Shown here in pieces: positions 19,173 to 28,647 of a DNA stretch of 64,000 bases (position 1 is its first letter; each line of letters starts with the position of its first letter). The stretch comes from Clostridia bacterium (GTDB taxonomy: Bacteria; Bacillota; Clostridia; Oscillospirales; Acutalibacteraceae). The stretch is taken from NCBI GenBank assembly GCA_017416285.1, contig JAFQCU010000025.1:1-64000 (forward strand), written 5' to 3'. The notes under the pieces were generated by a model. The model saw only the letters and a list, made by a program, of their open reading frames with translations. It searched no databases and was not told the DNA's origin. Position numbers and translations under genes: made by a program.

Positions 19173-19865
19173 ATGCTATTTTACTATGGTTTGGACTATT
19201 ATTATTTAGTTCTGGTTTTGCCCGCAATTTTGCTTATGACAATTGCGCAAATTTCGGTTAAAACCACCTTTTCTAAATACTCGCAAAAGCTTTGTCACAT
19301 AACCGGTGCTGAAGCTGCTCGCCGTGTGCTTAACGCCAACGGCGTAAGCGGTGTAAGAATTGAACGTGTTTCGGGTAATCTTACCGACCACTTCGACCCC
19401 AAAACAAACGTTATACGCCTGTCTGATGCAGTTTACGACAGTAATTCAGTAGCTGCCGCAGGTGTTGCCGCTCACGAAGCGGGTCACGCAGTGCAATACG
19501 CCTTAAACTATACACCAATAAAAATTCGTGGCGCAATTTACCCAATTTGCAATATCGGCTCACGCCTTGCAATTCCCCTTGTAATGTTTGGTTTTTTATT
19601 CAGCTTTTATTACCTTATTGATTTGGGCATTATATTCTTTGCTTTGGCGCTTTTATTCCAGCTTGTTACCCTACCGGTCGAATTCAATGCTTCCCGCAGG
19701 GCAATATCAGCCCTTTCGGGATTTGGCATTTTAGCAAATGAAGATGAGGTTAAGGGCGCTAAAAAGGTGCTTTTTGCAGCTGCAATGACATATGTAACCT
19801 CTTTTTTAGTTTCCTTGGCACAATTACTTCGACTACTTGCACTTGCAAACCGCAGAAGAAGATAA
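19173..19865 (+). CDS. YugP-type membrane zinc metallopeptidase
   Basis: A 230-residue integral membrane protein with a zinc-protease motif HEAGH at residues 101-105, between an N-terminal TM segment (about 7-27) and two or three further hydrophobic segments (about 128-165 and 197-222). This matches the YugP family of neutral zinc metallopeptidases; substrates are not known to me. GGAG precedes the ATG, 13 bases after ychF, so the two are probably co-transcribed, and a good terminator follows. Confidence 0.88.
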   Translation: MLFYYGLDYYYLVLVLPAILLMTIAQISVKTTFSKYSQKLCHITGAEAARRVLNANGVSGVRIERVSGNLTDHFDPKTNVIRLSDAVYDSNSVAAAGVAAHEAGHAVQYALNYTPIKIRGAIYPICNIGSRLAIPLVMFGFLFSFYYLIDLGIIFFALALLFQLVTLPVEFNASRRAISALSGFGILANEDEVKGAKKVLFAAAMTYVTSFLVSLAQLLRLLALANRRRR

Positions 19866-19868
19866 TTT

Positions 19869-19897
19869 AAAGGCAGGTTTTACCTGCCTTTTTTGTA
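19869..19897 (+). terminator. intrinsic terminator after the metallopeptidase
   Basis: A 10-bp perfect stem (AAAGGCAGGT/ACCTGCCTTT) with a 3-base loop, followed by TTTTT. Confidence 0.9.
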
Positions 19898-19937
19898 TAT
19901 TACAGCCACAATTTCACATAATATTTGTGGTGGTTTT

Positions 19938-20315
19938 ATGGCTAAAATTATTATGTTTTTAATGGGTTCGTTCGGGTATGGCTTAATTGAAATTTTGTGG
20001 CGGGGTCGCACACATCTTTCAATGCTTTTAGCGGGTGGAATTTGCTTTTGCGGGTTTGGATATTTGGGCAAAAAATTAAAACATTTAAACCTGTTTTTAA
20101 AGGCGGTAATCGGCAGCGGCTTTGTTACCTTTATTGAGCTTATTTTTGGTGTGTTTTTCAACCTTGTTTTAAAACAAAACGTGTGGAATTATTCCTCACG
20201 TCCTTTCAATTTCAAAGGGCAAATTTGCCTTTTATATTCACTTTATTGGGCGGCTTTAAGCATTGTATTTATACCTTTGGCACAAAAGGTAAATAACCGA
20301 TTGCAAAACAAGTAA
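19938..20315 (+). CDS. putative CmpB-like (PF06541-type) membrane protein
   Basis: A 125-residue protein, almost entirely hydrophobic, with about four TM segments and charged loops (EILWRGRTHLSM, WNYSSRPFNFKGQICL). The pattern YGLIEILWRG...SMLLAGG and the FNFKGQICL...W ending match small membrane proteins annotated as putative ABC-transporter type IV/CmpB, whose function is not established. Start at 19938 is chosen after the GTGGTGG stretch; the longer frame from 19893 begins inside the previous terminator. It sits just upstream of alr. Confidence 0.6.
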   Translation: MAKIIMFLMGSFGYGLIEILWRGRTHLSMLLAGGICFCGFGYLGKKLKHLNLFLKAVIGSGFVTFIELIFGVFFNLVLKQNVWNYSSRPFNFKGQICLLYSLYWAALSIVFIPLAQKVNNRLQNK

Positions 20316-20344
20316 TATAATGCTATAATGTAATTGGTGATATT

Positions 20345-21472
20345 ATGGACTTTTTACACAGAACCTGGGCTGAAATTGATACAAAAGCCCTTTTACATAA
20401 TTTGAAAATTTTTAAAGAAAAATTAGGCAACAAAAAAATTATGGCGGTTGTTAAAGCCGACGCTTACGGTCATTCCGCAAAGGATTTGTGTCCTATTTTA
20501 GACCAAAACGGTGCAGATTGGTTTGCTGTTTCAAACATTAACGAAGCTATTACGTTAAGGGAAATTGGCATTAAAAAACCGATTTTAATTTTGGGCTATA
20601 CCCCTGTTGAAATGGTGAGTGAGCTTAACGAACACAACCTTTCACAATGTGTTTATTCTATTGAATATGCCCAAAAGCTTTCTGCATTAGCGGTGTTTTA
20701 CGGCATTAAGGTTAAAGCACATATTAAGCTTGATACCGGTATGTCACGCCTTGGCTTTAATTGTAAAAACGACGATTTGTGTGAGCTTGATGATGCCATA
20801 AAATCCGCTTCACTTCCTAATATCATCTGTGAGGGTGTTTTCACCCACTTTGCCGTATCCGACCGAACCGAAAGCGAGGAAGACGGCTTTACCGACAAAC
20901 AGTACAGCCTTTTCATTAAAGCTTGCGACAAATTCAAAGCTGAAGGCTTTAGTGATGCTTTATTCCATTGCTGCAATTCGGCCGGTACACTTTTGGATAA
21001 CGATAAATACCTCGATATGGTACGTGTCGGTATTTCACTTTATGGCCTTTCACCGTCAAGTAACTTAACTCTTAACGATGACCTTACACCAGTTATGGAC
21101 GTTAAATCGGTGGTTTCGCTTGTAAAGGAAATCGGCATTGGTGATACCGTAAGCTACGGCCGCACCTTTAAATGTGAAAAACCAATGAAAATCGCAACAA
21201 TAACAGCCGGCTATGCCGATGGTTATCCCCGCTTGCTTTCAAACCAAGGCTATGTTTATATAAACGGTCACCGTGCCGACATTATTGGCAGGGTTTGTAT
21301 GGACCAAATGTGCGTTGACGTCACCGATATTCCTAACGTTAAAATGGGCGACGAGGTTTTGCTTTTTGGTAAGGCTTTAAAGGTTGATGCCTTGGCCGAC
21401 CTTTGCAATACCATTAATTACGAAATTATTTGCGGCATATCTCCCCGTGTTCCCCGTGTTATTTTGAAATAA
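20345..21472 (+). CDS. alr: alanine racemase
   Basis: Alr converts L- to D-alanine for peptidoglycan, using PLP. The 375-residue product has the PLP lysine in [11 protein letters not shown] (Lys37) and the second catalytic base, a tyrosine in VSYGRTF (about residue 268), with the MSRLGFN and [12 protein letters not shown] motifs. The length is normal. A weak GGTGATATT lies before the ATG. glpK follows after 14 bases, and the D-Ala made here enters the stem peptides trimmed by the carboxypeptidase at 7273. Confidence 0.97.
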   Translation: MDFLHRTWAEIDTKALLHNLKIFKEKLGNKKIMAVVKADAYGHSAKDLCPILDQNGADWFAVSNINEAITLREIGIKKPILILGYTPVEMVSELNEHNLSQCVYSIEYAQKLSALAVFYGIKVKAHIKLDTGMSRLGFNCKNDDLCELDDAIKSASLPNIICEGVFTHFAVSDRTESEEDGFTDKQYSLFIKACDKFKAEGFSDALFHCCNSAGTLLDNDKYLDMVRVGISLYGLSPSSNLTLNDDLTPVMDVKSVVSLVKEIGIGDTVSYGRTFKCEKPMKIATITAGYADGYPRLLSNQGYVYINGHRADIIGRVCMDQMCVDVTDIPNVKMGDEVLLFGKALKVDALADLCNTINYEIICGISPRVPRVILK

Positions 21473-21486
21473 TTAAGGGTGGTTTT

Positions 21487-22974
21487 ATGAAAAAGTATAT
21501 TCTTTCATTAGATGAAGGCACAACCAGTGCACGTGCCATTTTATTCGATAAAAACGGTAACGCCGTAAGCTCTGCCCAACACGAGTTTACACAAATTTAT
21601 CCACAAAGCGGTTATGTTGAGCACAACCCGTTGGAGCTTTACTCAGCACAGTATTCTTCCCTTATTGAAGCGATAACAAAAATCGGTGCCGAGTCTGATG
21701 AAATTGCCGCTATTGGCATTACCAACCAACGTGAAACCGTGGTGGTTTGGGATAAAAATACCGGCGAGCCGGTTTATAACGCAATCGTGTGGCAATGCCG
21801 CCGCACCGCCCAAATTTGCGATGAGCTAAAGTCACAAGGACTAGAGGATTACATAGCCAAAACAACCGGTCTTAAAATTGATGCTTATTTTAGCGGCACA
21901 AAAATTAAATGGATTTTAGACAACGTAAAGGGCGCACGCCAAAAGGCTGAAAATGGTGATTTGCTTTTCGGCACGATTGATACTTGGCTTATTTGGAAGC
22001 TGTCCGGCGGAAAAATTCATGTAACCGACTATACAAACGCTTCCCGCACAATGTTTTTTGACATACATAAGCTTTGCTGGGATAAAAAGCTGTTAGAGAT
22101 TTTAACCATACCTGAAAGCATGCTGCCCGAGGTTAAATCCTCAAGTGAAATTTATGGATATATCAATATTATGGGCGCAGATATACCCGTTTCGGGTATT
22201 GCCGGCGACCAACAAGCCGCCCTGTTCGGTCAGCGTTGCTTTGACGAGGGAAGTGTTAAAAATACTTACGGCACAGGCTGTTTCTTGCTTATGAACACAG
22301 GCAAAACCGCTTATAAAAGCAAAAACGGTCTTTTAACCACAGTCGCCGCAAGTATTGGTGATGACGTGCAATACGCACTTGAGGGCAGCGTATTTGTAGG
22401 CGGTGCAGTTATTCAATGGCTGCGTGATGAATTAAAGCTTATTGAAAATTCACCCGCAAGCGAAAAATATGCTCTTAAGGTAAAGGATACAAACGGGGTA
22501 TATATTGTTCCCGCCTTTGCGGGTCTTGGCGCACCCTATTGGGATATGTACGCCCGTGGCACAATTTGCGGCTTAACCCGTGGCAGTAATAAGTGCCATA
22601 TTATACGTGCTTGCCTTGAAGCTATTGCTTACCAGACAAACGACCTTTTGCTCGCTTTAAAAAACGATACCGCTTTGCCGATAAACAGTATCCGTGCAGA
22701 CGGCGGTGCTTCACAAAACAAGTTTTTAATGCAATTTCAGTCTAATGTTTCTGACACCGAGGTTTGCTGTCCGCAAAGTGCCGAAGCCACAGCTTTAGGT
22801 GCCGCTTTTTTGGCAGGCTTGGCAGTCGGCTTTTGGAAGGATTTAAACGAAATTAAGGCAATCCCTACAACCGAAACGGTTTACAGCCCCGATATGGCAG
22901 ATACCACTCGCCAAGCTCTTATAAAAGGCTGGCAAAAAGCGGTTAAAGCCGCAAAAACATTTAGCGAGGAATGA
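21487..22974 (+). CDS. glpK: glycerol kinase
   Basis: GlpK phosphorylates glycerol to sn-glycerol-3-phosphate. The 495-residue FGGY-family product has the ATP motif DEGTTSARA near the start, the glycerol-site WQCRRT segment near residue 100, [13 protein letters not shown] near 237 and a second ATP motif [13 protein letters not shown] near 410. The ATG at 21487 follows AAGGGTGG; the earlier in-frame start at 21430 lies within alr. No glycerol facilitator or GlpR site is nearby. Confidence 0.97.
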   Translation: MKKYILSLDEGTTSARAILFDKNGNAVSSAQHEFTQIYPQSGYVEHNPLELYSAQYSSLIEAITKIGAESDEIAAIGITNQRETVVVWDKNTGEPVYNAIVWQCRRTAQICDELKSQGLEDYIAKTTGLKIDAYFSGTKIKWILDNVKGARQKAENGDLLFGTIDTWLIWKLSGGKIHVTDYTNASRTMFFDIHKLCWDKKLLEILTIPESMLPEVKSSSEIYGYINIMGADIPVSGIAGDQQAALFGQRCFDEGSVKNTYGTGCFLLMNTGKTAYKSKNGLLTTVAASIGDDVQYALEGSVFVGGAVIQWLRDELKLIENSPASEKYALKVKDTNGVYIVPAFAGLGAPYWDMYARGTICGLTRGSNKCHIIRACLEAIAYQTNDLLLALKNDTALPINSIRADGGASQNKFLMQFQSNVSDTEVCCPQSAEATALGAAFLAGLAVGFWKDLNEIKAIPTTETVYSPDMADTTRQALIKGWQKAVKAAKTFSEE

Positions 22975-22978
22975 TTTT

Positions 22979-23893
22979 ATGAATTTTGAAATCAAAACTC
23001 TTGAGGTTAAAAGCACCGACAATATTCATACTCTTAAAGGCAAAATTTTTATTCCTCAAGGGGAAATTAAATACCTTTTCCATTTAGTACACGGTATGAC
23101 CGAATATATCGACCGTTACGACCATTTCTTTTCATTTTTAGCCGAAAACGGCGTTTTAGCCTTTGGTTATGACCATTTAGGTCACGGCAAAACTGCAGAA
23201 AACGATGACGAGCTTGGCTTTATCGCCCACAAGGACGGCTGGAAATATTTGGTAAACGACGTTGCAGCCTTTACAAAAGCGGTTAAAAAAATGTACCCCG
23301 ATGTTCCAACCATTTTAATGGGACACTCAATGGGCTCGTTTATTGCAAGGCTTGTAGCAGAAAGCTATAAACAAGAGTATGATAAGTTCATTTTTTGCGG
23401 CACAAGCGGACCAAATCCGGCTTCTAAGGCAGGACTTTTGCTTGTAAAAATCATTAAAGCTATTAAGGGCGAAAAACACAAATCCGACCTTATTCAAAAT
23501 GTTGCTTTTGGCAGCTATAACAAAGGCTTTGATGGGGACACACCTTACGAATGGCTTACAACCGACCGTGATGTTATAAACAAATACGCCGCCGATAAAT
23601 ACTGTACCTTCCGTTTTACAGTGTCGGCAATGGGCGACCTTATGAATTTGCTTTCGAACTGCAACCGCACCGCTTGGTTTAAAGCGCTTGATAGCAATAA
23701 GCCGATTCTTTTGATTGCGGGCGATAAAGACCCCGTTGGTAATTACGGCAAGGGTGTTATGGCGGTTTATGAAAAGCTTATCAAAAACGGTAAAAATGCC
23801 AAAATTAAGCTTTATGAAAACTGCCGCCACGAAATACATAACGATACTTGTAAAGATGAAATGTTTAGTGATATTTTAAAGTTTATTAAATAA
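22979..23893 (+). CDS. alpha/beta hydrolase, monoacylglycerol-lipase-like (S33-type)
   Basis: A 304-residue soluble alpha/beta-hydrolase without a signal peptide. The oxyanion region HLVHGMTEY (36-44), the nucleophile elbow GHSMGS (Ser117) and candidate Asp (GDKDPVGNYG, about 252) and His (NCRHEIHND, about 283) complete a triad. The lid region and overall order resemble bacterial lysophospholipase or monoacylglycerol lipase; the true substrate is unknown. It starts 4 bases after the glpK stop, which fits a route in which released glycerol enters GlpK (inference). Confidence 0.85.
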   Translation: MNFEIKTLEVKSTDNIHTLKGKIFIPQGEIKYLFHLVHGMTEYIDRYDHFFSFLAENGVLAFGYDHLGHGKTAENDDELGFIAHKDGWKYLVNDVAAFTKAVKKMYPDVPTILMGHSMGSFIARLVAESYKQEYDKFIFCGTSGPNPASKAGLLLVKIIKAIKGEKHKSDLIQNVAFGSYNKGFDGDTPYEWLTTDRDVINKYAADKYCTFRFTVSAMGDLMNLLSNCNRTAWFKALDSNKPILLIAGDKDPVGNYGKGVMAVYEKLIKNGKNAKIKLYENCRHEIHNDTCKDEMFSDILKFIK

Positions 23894-23894
23894 G

Positions 23895-23936
23895 AAAACT
23901 GCGTTAGAAATGTAAATTTTCTAACGCAGTTTTTTA
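23895..23936 (+). terminator. intrinsic terminator after the alpha/beta hydrolase
   Basis: A 13-bp stem (AAAACTGCGTTAG with CTAACGCAGTTTT) followed by a T-run; it could also serve the convergent eno. Confidence 0.88.
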
Positions 23937-24008
23937 TTCTTAAGTTATAATCTAAATACAATAATTCCGCATTCCGAATTCCTAATTCCGAATTAGATAA
24001 ATTCCAAT

Positions 24009-25253
24009 TTATTTCTTTAGTTGATTTTCGATAATTAAAAGTCGGTTATATTTCGCCACACGGTCGCTTCTGCATGGGGCGCCCGTTTTAATTTGTCCCG
24101 CATTTACCGCTACCGCTAAATCAGCAATGGTGGTGTCCTCACTTTCGCCCGAACGGTGTGAAATCACCGCAGTATAACCATGCTTTTTAGCAAGCGATAT
24201 AACGTCTAAGGTTTCGGTAAGTGTTCCGATTTGGTTAAGCTTAATCAAAATTGAATTACCACAGTTTTCTTTAATTCCCTTTGAAAGACGCTTATAATTT
24301 GTAACAAACAAATCATCACCCACAAGCTGAAGTCTGTGTGACAAACGATTTGTAAGCTTTTTCCAGCCCTCCCAATCTTCCTCGGCAACGCCATCCTCAA
24401 TCGAAATTATAGGATACTTTTCACATAAAAGCTCATAATAAGCAATCAACTCATCAGCAGTCATTTTCTGCTGGCGTTTGGGCATTAAATACTCACCGTT
24501 TTTATACCACTCGCTTGAAGCAACGTCTAAGGCAATTTTAATATCATTTGTGGTATAGCCCGCCTCTTCAATAGCCTTTACAATAAGGGCGATTGCCTCT
24601 TCATCGCTTTGTAAATCGGGCGCAAAGCCACCCTCGTCACCGACACCTGTTGCCTTGCCGCTTTGCTTTAAAATTTTACCCAAGGTGTGATAAATTTCAA
24701 CACACTGACGAAGGCCCTCTGCAAAGCTTTTGGCAGTATATGGAATAATCATAAATTCCTGAATATCAATGTTATTTGCCGCATGTGCGCCACCGTTTAA
24801 AATATTCATCATCGGTCTTGGCAAAACGGTAGAATTAATACCGCCAATGTAACGGTAAAGCGGCATTTTTTTAGAATTTGCAACCGCTTTTGCAACAGCT
24901 AACGACACAGCAAGGATAGCATTTGCGCCAAGACGTGATTTGTTTTCGGTTCCGTCAAGATTTATAAGCAATTCATCAATTTTGCGTTGATTTACCGTGT
25001 CACAAGCAGTTAAGGTGCGGGCAATTTCACCATTTATGCTGTCAACTGCCCCCTTAACGCCCTTTCCAAAATAACGATTTTTGTCACCGTCACGTTTTTC
25101 GTGTGCTTCAAACATACCAGTTGATGCACCCGACGGAGAAATAGCAAACCCGCTTGACATATCCGAAAGCACAACCTTTGCCGCAACAGTCGGATTCCCA
25201 CGTGAGTCCAAAACCTCGTACCCATAAACGCCAATTATTCTGATTTTTTCCAT
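24009..25253 (-). CDS. eno: enolase
   Basis: Enolase dehydrates 2-phosphoglycerate to phosphoenolpyruvate. The 414-residue product has SRGNPTV near residue 15, the substrate-loop [16 protein letters not shown] near 200, the metal ligands in [20 protein letters not shown] and GDDLFVTN, and the catalytic lysine region LIKLNQIGT followed by [17 protein letters not shown]. The ATG at 25253 follows AAGGTGAAAATT; the longer frame to 25262 starts within that site. The gene is monocistronic, convergent with the alpha/beta hydrolase and divergent from rlmB. Confidence 0.98.
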   Translation of the reverse strand: MEKIRIIGVYGYEVLDSRGNPTVAAKVVLSDMSSGFAISPSGASTGMFEAHEKRDGDKNRYFGKGVKGAVDSINGEIARTLTACDTVNQRKIDELLINLDGTENKSRLGANAILAVSLAVAKAVANSKKMPLYRYIGGINSTVLPRPMMNILNGGAHAANNIDIQEFMIIPYTAKSFAEGLRQCVEIYHTLGKILKQSGKATGVGDEGGFAPDLQSDEEAIALIVKAIEEAGYTTNDIKIALDVASSEWYKNGEYLMPKRQQKMTADELIAYYELLCEKYPIISIEDGVAEEDWEGWKKLTNRLSHRLQLVGDDLFVTNYKRLSKGIKENCGNSILIKLNQIGTLTETLDVISLAKKHGYTAVISHRSGESEDTTIADLAVAVNAGQIKTGAPCRSDRVAKYNRLLIIENQLKK

Positions 25254-25309
25254 AATTTTCACCTTTTCAAGTTTTTTAAATATTTTTCCCTAAATATTTA
25301 AAATTACTA

Positions 25310-25338
25310 TTTAATTTTAAATGAATTTGTGTTATAAT
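25310..25338 (+). promoter_or_regulatory. sigma-A promoter for rlmB
   Basis: TTTAAT (25310-25315) and a perfect TATAAT (25333-25338) with a 17-bp spacer, 36 bases ahead of rlmB. The -35 is weak. Confidence 0.45.
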
Positions 25339-25373
25339 GCAAGATGAATTATTATATATAAAGGATTTTTTAA

Positions 25374-26135
25374 ATGGATAATATAAGTAACCAACCCAAA
25401 GAACAGGGTTACAACATAATTTGCGGTAGAAATCCCGTATTGGAAGCGGTTCGTTCCGGCCGTGAAATCGACCGCTTGCTTGTGGCACATGGTGTTAGCG
25501 GCGGCAGTGTCACCGCCATTATAGCCAAATGCAAGCAAAAAGGCATTTTAATTAAAGAAGTAAGCCCCCAAAAGCTTGATTATTATTGTGGCGGCGCAAA
25601 CCATCAGGGTGTTGCCGTTCTCTTTGCCGAGCAGGAATATTCAACCGTTGAAGAAATTTTGGCAAAAGCTGAGGAACTTTCGGAAAAGCCTTTCATCATT
25701 ATTTGCGATGAAATTGAAGACCCGCACAATTTAGGTGCAATTATACGTACCGCAGAAGCTTGCCGTGTTCACGGTATTATAATCCCAAAAAGGCGCAGTG
25801 CTTCACTTAATGCCACAGTTGCAAAAAGCGCTTGCGGTGCACTTGAATATATGAAGGTTGCACGTGTTACAAATATTCCCAACACTATTGATGAGCTTAA
25901 GAAAAAAGGTGTTTGGGTGTTTGGCGCCGATATGGACGGTGATGATTACCGCCAGATTGATTTTGACTGCCCCACCGCTTTGGTTATTGGTAACGAAGGC
26001 AAGGGCATTGGCACACTCACTGCTAAAAAATGTGACCAGATTATAAGTCTTCCAATGAAAGGAAAAATCAATTCGCTTAATGCGTCGGTTGCTGCAGGAA
26101 TTCTAATGTACGAAGTTTTAAGAAAAAGACCGTAA
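25374..26135 (+). CDS. rlmB: 23S rRNA 2'-O-methyltransferase (RlmB/TrmH, SpoU family)
   Basis: A SpoU-class trefoil-knot methyltransferase of 253 residues. An N-terminal L30-like substrate-binding domain (about 15-90) is followed by the SPOUT motifs DEIEDPHNLGAIIRTAE (about 117-133), LVIGNEGKGI near 204 and ISLPMKGKINSLNASVAAGI near 224. The family 2'-O-methylates G2251 of 23S rRNA, although TrmH-like tRNA specificity cannot be excluded. The next gene starts 31 bases downstream, suggesting co-transcription. Confidence 0.92.
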   Translation: MDNISNQPKEQGYNIICGRNPVLEAVRSGREIDRLLVAHGVSGGSVTAIIAKCKQKGILIKEVSPQKLDYYCGGANHQGVAVLFAEQEYSTVEEILAKAEELSEKPFIIICDEIEDPHNLGAIIRTAEACRVHGIIIPKRRSASLNATVAKSACGALEYMKVARVTNIPNTIDELKKKGVWVFGADMDGDDYRQIDFDCPTALVIGNEGKGIGTLTAKKCDQIISLPMKGKINSLNASVAAGILMYEVLRKRP

Positions 26136-26166
26136 ATTTCACACATCACAGGACGGAGAATTATAA

Positions 26167-28632
26167 ATGAAATTCTTTTCAAAAAACAAGAACGATGATT
26201 CTTACTTAATTGAAGATGATGATATTATTGTTACTAAAGCCCCCGCTCCCGAAAACCCTAACGCTTTAACCGTGGACGAGGTTTTAGGCAACAATTTTCA
26301 TAAGGATGCCAACGTTAGAAGCACCGGTGCTTTAGATTCGCTAAAAAAACGAATGCTTACTGCAAACGGAAAAATAGAAGAGCCTCAAAGCGAGGATAAA
26401 ACTCTGCTCGAAAAATGCCGCCCCTTTATACTTGATGAAAAGGGTCAGGACACCACTAAGAATATTCCGCCTGCATATAAGCTTGAATCGGTTGCAGATA
26501 TCCTACGCAAGGATAACGCCGGTGCTGTTGACAGCTTTAATCAAAAGTATGATTTTGAGGCGGATTATTTAGGCAAATACGTTGAAAAGAAGCTTGCTGA
26601 AGAAAAAGAAGCCCCAAAACCGACCCCAAAAACCGCAACATCTGACACTATCGCAATAACCACCGTAAAAAACGCACAAACAAACGTTGCTTTTACAATA
26701 TCCGATATTGACCCGCTTGAGAAAACCACAGTAATCGAACCCGTAAAAGAAAATCAAGATGCCACAGTAACCTTTACACCTGTTGCCAGTGGTGATACTG
26801 CACCGGTTATTATGGTAAGCAGTAAAACCCAACAAATTGATTTGACGGGCGAAATGGCGATAATGGAGGATATTTCCTCAAATTCATCTACAAGCCGTGT
26901 TGAGCTTGAAAAAAGCGATTTTGATGATTACGTTCCCCAAAACGAAATCAAGTCTGATATCGATTCAAAGCGTTTCTTACGCATTTTTTCAATTAAAAAG
27001 CGCAATTACTTCCTTATGAGCGCCGCATCCGTATTCTTAACCTTTTTATTGCTTATAATGAAAATGCCCTTTATGACGGGTGCAGTATTAGCGCAAACCA
27101 AACCCACAATGATTATCTGTGCCGTCTTTTTGGCACTTATTACTGCAGTCAACGGTGATATGCTTTTATCGCTTCAAAATATGCTTAAAGGGCGCTGCAA
27201 TGCCGATGTCACCGCCTCTATTTGTGCAATATCGGTTTTAATTTACAGTATTTACGGCATAATCAAAGGTCAAATAATTACTGATTTGTGTCTTTTATGC
27301 GCAGTTTCCTTAACCTTAAGAGCAATAGGTCAATTCCAAAAATATTCCTACCTGCTTTCAAATCTAAAACAAATCAGTAAAAAAACCTCTAAAAAAGCCG
27401 TGCGCCTTTTTAACGACCCTGCAATTACATTTGCAATGGCAAAAAACTCTATTGAAGGCGATGCGCTTATAGCTTCTGCCGTGCCGTGCAACCAAATTGA
27501 TGATTACATTAAGTATTCTACTTACGGCACCTTTTTAAACGGCAAGCTTCCGATCATTACAACGGTTTCATTAGTTTTGTCATTATTAACCTTTTTTGCT
27601 ACTGCAAAATATTTCGGCGGCTTTTATTATGGCTTTTACGCCGCAGCAGCCGTTCAGTGCTTTACTGCACTTCCCGCTCTGTTTTTAATAGATAACCTAC
27701 CGTTATGGCAAGCCTCTGCAAAGCTTAACCGCCAAGGCTCGATGATATCGGGCAAGGCCGCTGCAGAACATCTTGAGCTTGCAAACGCAGTTGTCCTTAA
27801 TTCGGACGACCTGTTCCCCGCTGGTACCGTTACCCTTCATAATATGAAGGTTTTATCAGAAAATAATATGAGTGACACGCTTCTTCGTGCCGCATCATTA
27901 ACACGTGAGCTTTCAAGTCCCCTGTTCCCCGTTTTTAAGGAAATTATTGGCGATGAAAGCATACAAAATCTGCCGGTGGCAGACACCATAAAATACGAAG
28001 AACGAATGGGCATTTCAGGTTGGGTTGATAATCAGCTTTTATTTATCGGCAACCGCACCATTATGGAGGCCCATGGCATCACCGTGCCCGATATCGAGAC
28101 TGACCGCAAAATTTTACGAAGCGGTTACTTCCCCGTTTACGTTGCAACAGAAGACACTGCCGTTGCACTGTTAATGGTGCAATATTCTGTTAGTCCAACC
28201 GTCGCAAAGGAACTGCACCATCTAACTAAAATCGGTGTTACACTTTTGATAAACAATACCGACCCCAATTTAAGCAGTGAAATGATTTGCGACTATCTTG
28301 GTCTTTATGACGATTCGGTTATGGTTATGACCGCCGCAGGCTGTAATATGCATAAAAGCATTGCCACTAGCGTTGAAAACTGTTCAGCGCCCGCCGCTTT
28401 CAGGGGTAAACAAATTTCTCTTGCAAGGCTTTTAAACTGTGCAAACCGAATACGTAAAAGCAATACGGTACTTACCGTTATGTATATTTTATCTGCCGTA
28501 CTTGGAATAATAACCTTTGCTTATTCATCCTTTACAGCAACAAATACATTAATGAACGGCGGCGCAATTTTACTTTACGCTTTAATTTCCACCGTTTTGA
28601 CAGTCGCTCTTTACATTACACAAAAACCATAG
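26167..28632 (+). CDS. degenerate P-type ATPase-like membrane protein, catalytically inactive
   Basis: An 821-residue protein with about 270 hydrophilic, probably disordered residues rich in Asp, Glu, Pro and Thr, then two pairs of TM segments (about 279-320, 345-385), a degenerate loop, another TM pair (about 465-515) and a C-terminal TM pair (about 765-818). The part after residue 500 keeps P1-type ATPase order: a TM helix, LNRQGSMISGKAAAEHLELA like the GILIKGGxxLExL segment, a P domain, WVDNQLLFIGNRTIMEAHGI like the ATP-binding N-domain VIGN..L segment, and a hinge-like LHHLTKIGVTLLINN. The DKTGT motif is replaced by NSDDLF, with Asn545 at the phosphorylated Asp; TGDN is replaced by NNTD; no CPC-type metal motif is seen. 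It is therefore probably a non-catalytic relative. It lies between rlmB and metG. Confidence 0.68.
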   Translation: MKFFSKNKNDDSYLIEDDDIIVTKAPAPENPNALTVDEVLGNNFHKDANVRSTGALDSLKKRMLTANGKIEEPQSEDKTLLEKCRPFILDEKGQDTTKNIPPAYKLESVADILRKDNAGAVDSFNQKYDFEADYLGKYVEKKLAEEKEAPKPTPKTATSDTIAITTVKNAQTNVAFTISDIDPLEKTTVIEPVKENQDATVTFTPVASGDTAPVIMVSSKTQQIDLTGEMAIMEDISSNSSTSRVELEKSDFDDYVPQNEIKSDIDSKRFLRIFSIKKRNYFLMSAASVFLTFLLLIMKMPFMTGAVLAQTKPTMIICAVFLALITAVNGDMLLSLQNMLKGRCNADVTASICAISVLIYSIYGIIKGQIITDLCLLCAVSLTLRAIGQFQKYSYLLSNLKQISKKTSKKAVRLFNDPAITFAMAKNSIEGDALIASAVPCNQIDDYIKYSTYGTFLNGKLPIITTVSLVLSLLTFFATAKYFGGFYYGFYAAAAVQCFTALPALFLIDNLPLWQASAKLNRQGSMISGKAAAEHLELANAVVLNSDDLFPAGTVTLHNMKVLSENNMSDTLLRAASLTRELSSPLFPVFKEIIGDESIQNLPVADTIKYEERMGISGWVDNQLLFIGNRTIMEAHGITVPDIETDRKILRSGYFPVYVATEDTAVALLMVQYSVSPTVAKELHHLTKIGVTLLINNTDPNLSSEMICDYLGLYDDSVMVMTAAGCNMHKSIATSVENCSAPAAFRGKQISLARLLNCANRIRKSNTVLTVMYILSAVLGIITFAYSSFTATNTLMNGGAILLYALISTVLTVALYITQKP

Positions 28633-28647
28633 ACGAGGTGCTATTTT

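Noticed and set aside
23327..23839. Minus-strand open frame of 170 codons inside the alpha/beta hydrolase
   Set aside because: The plus-strand hydrolase has a full catalytic triad and an SD; the opposite frame has neither motif nor start signal.
24009..25253. Enolase considered as possibly divergent or inactive because it is slightly short (414 residues)
   Set aside because: All metal ligands and catalytic motifs are present in order; the length is within the normal range.
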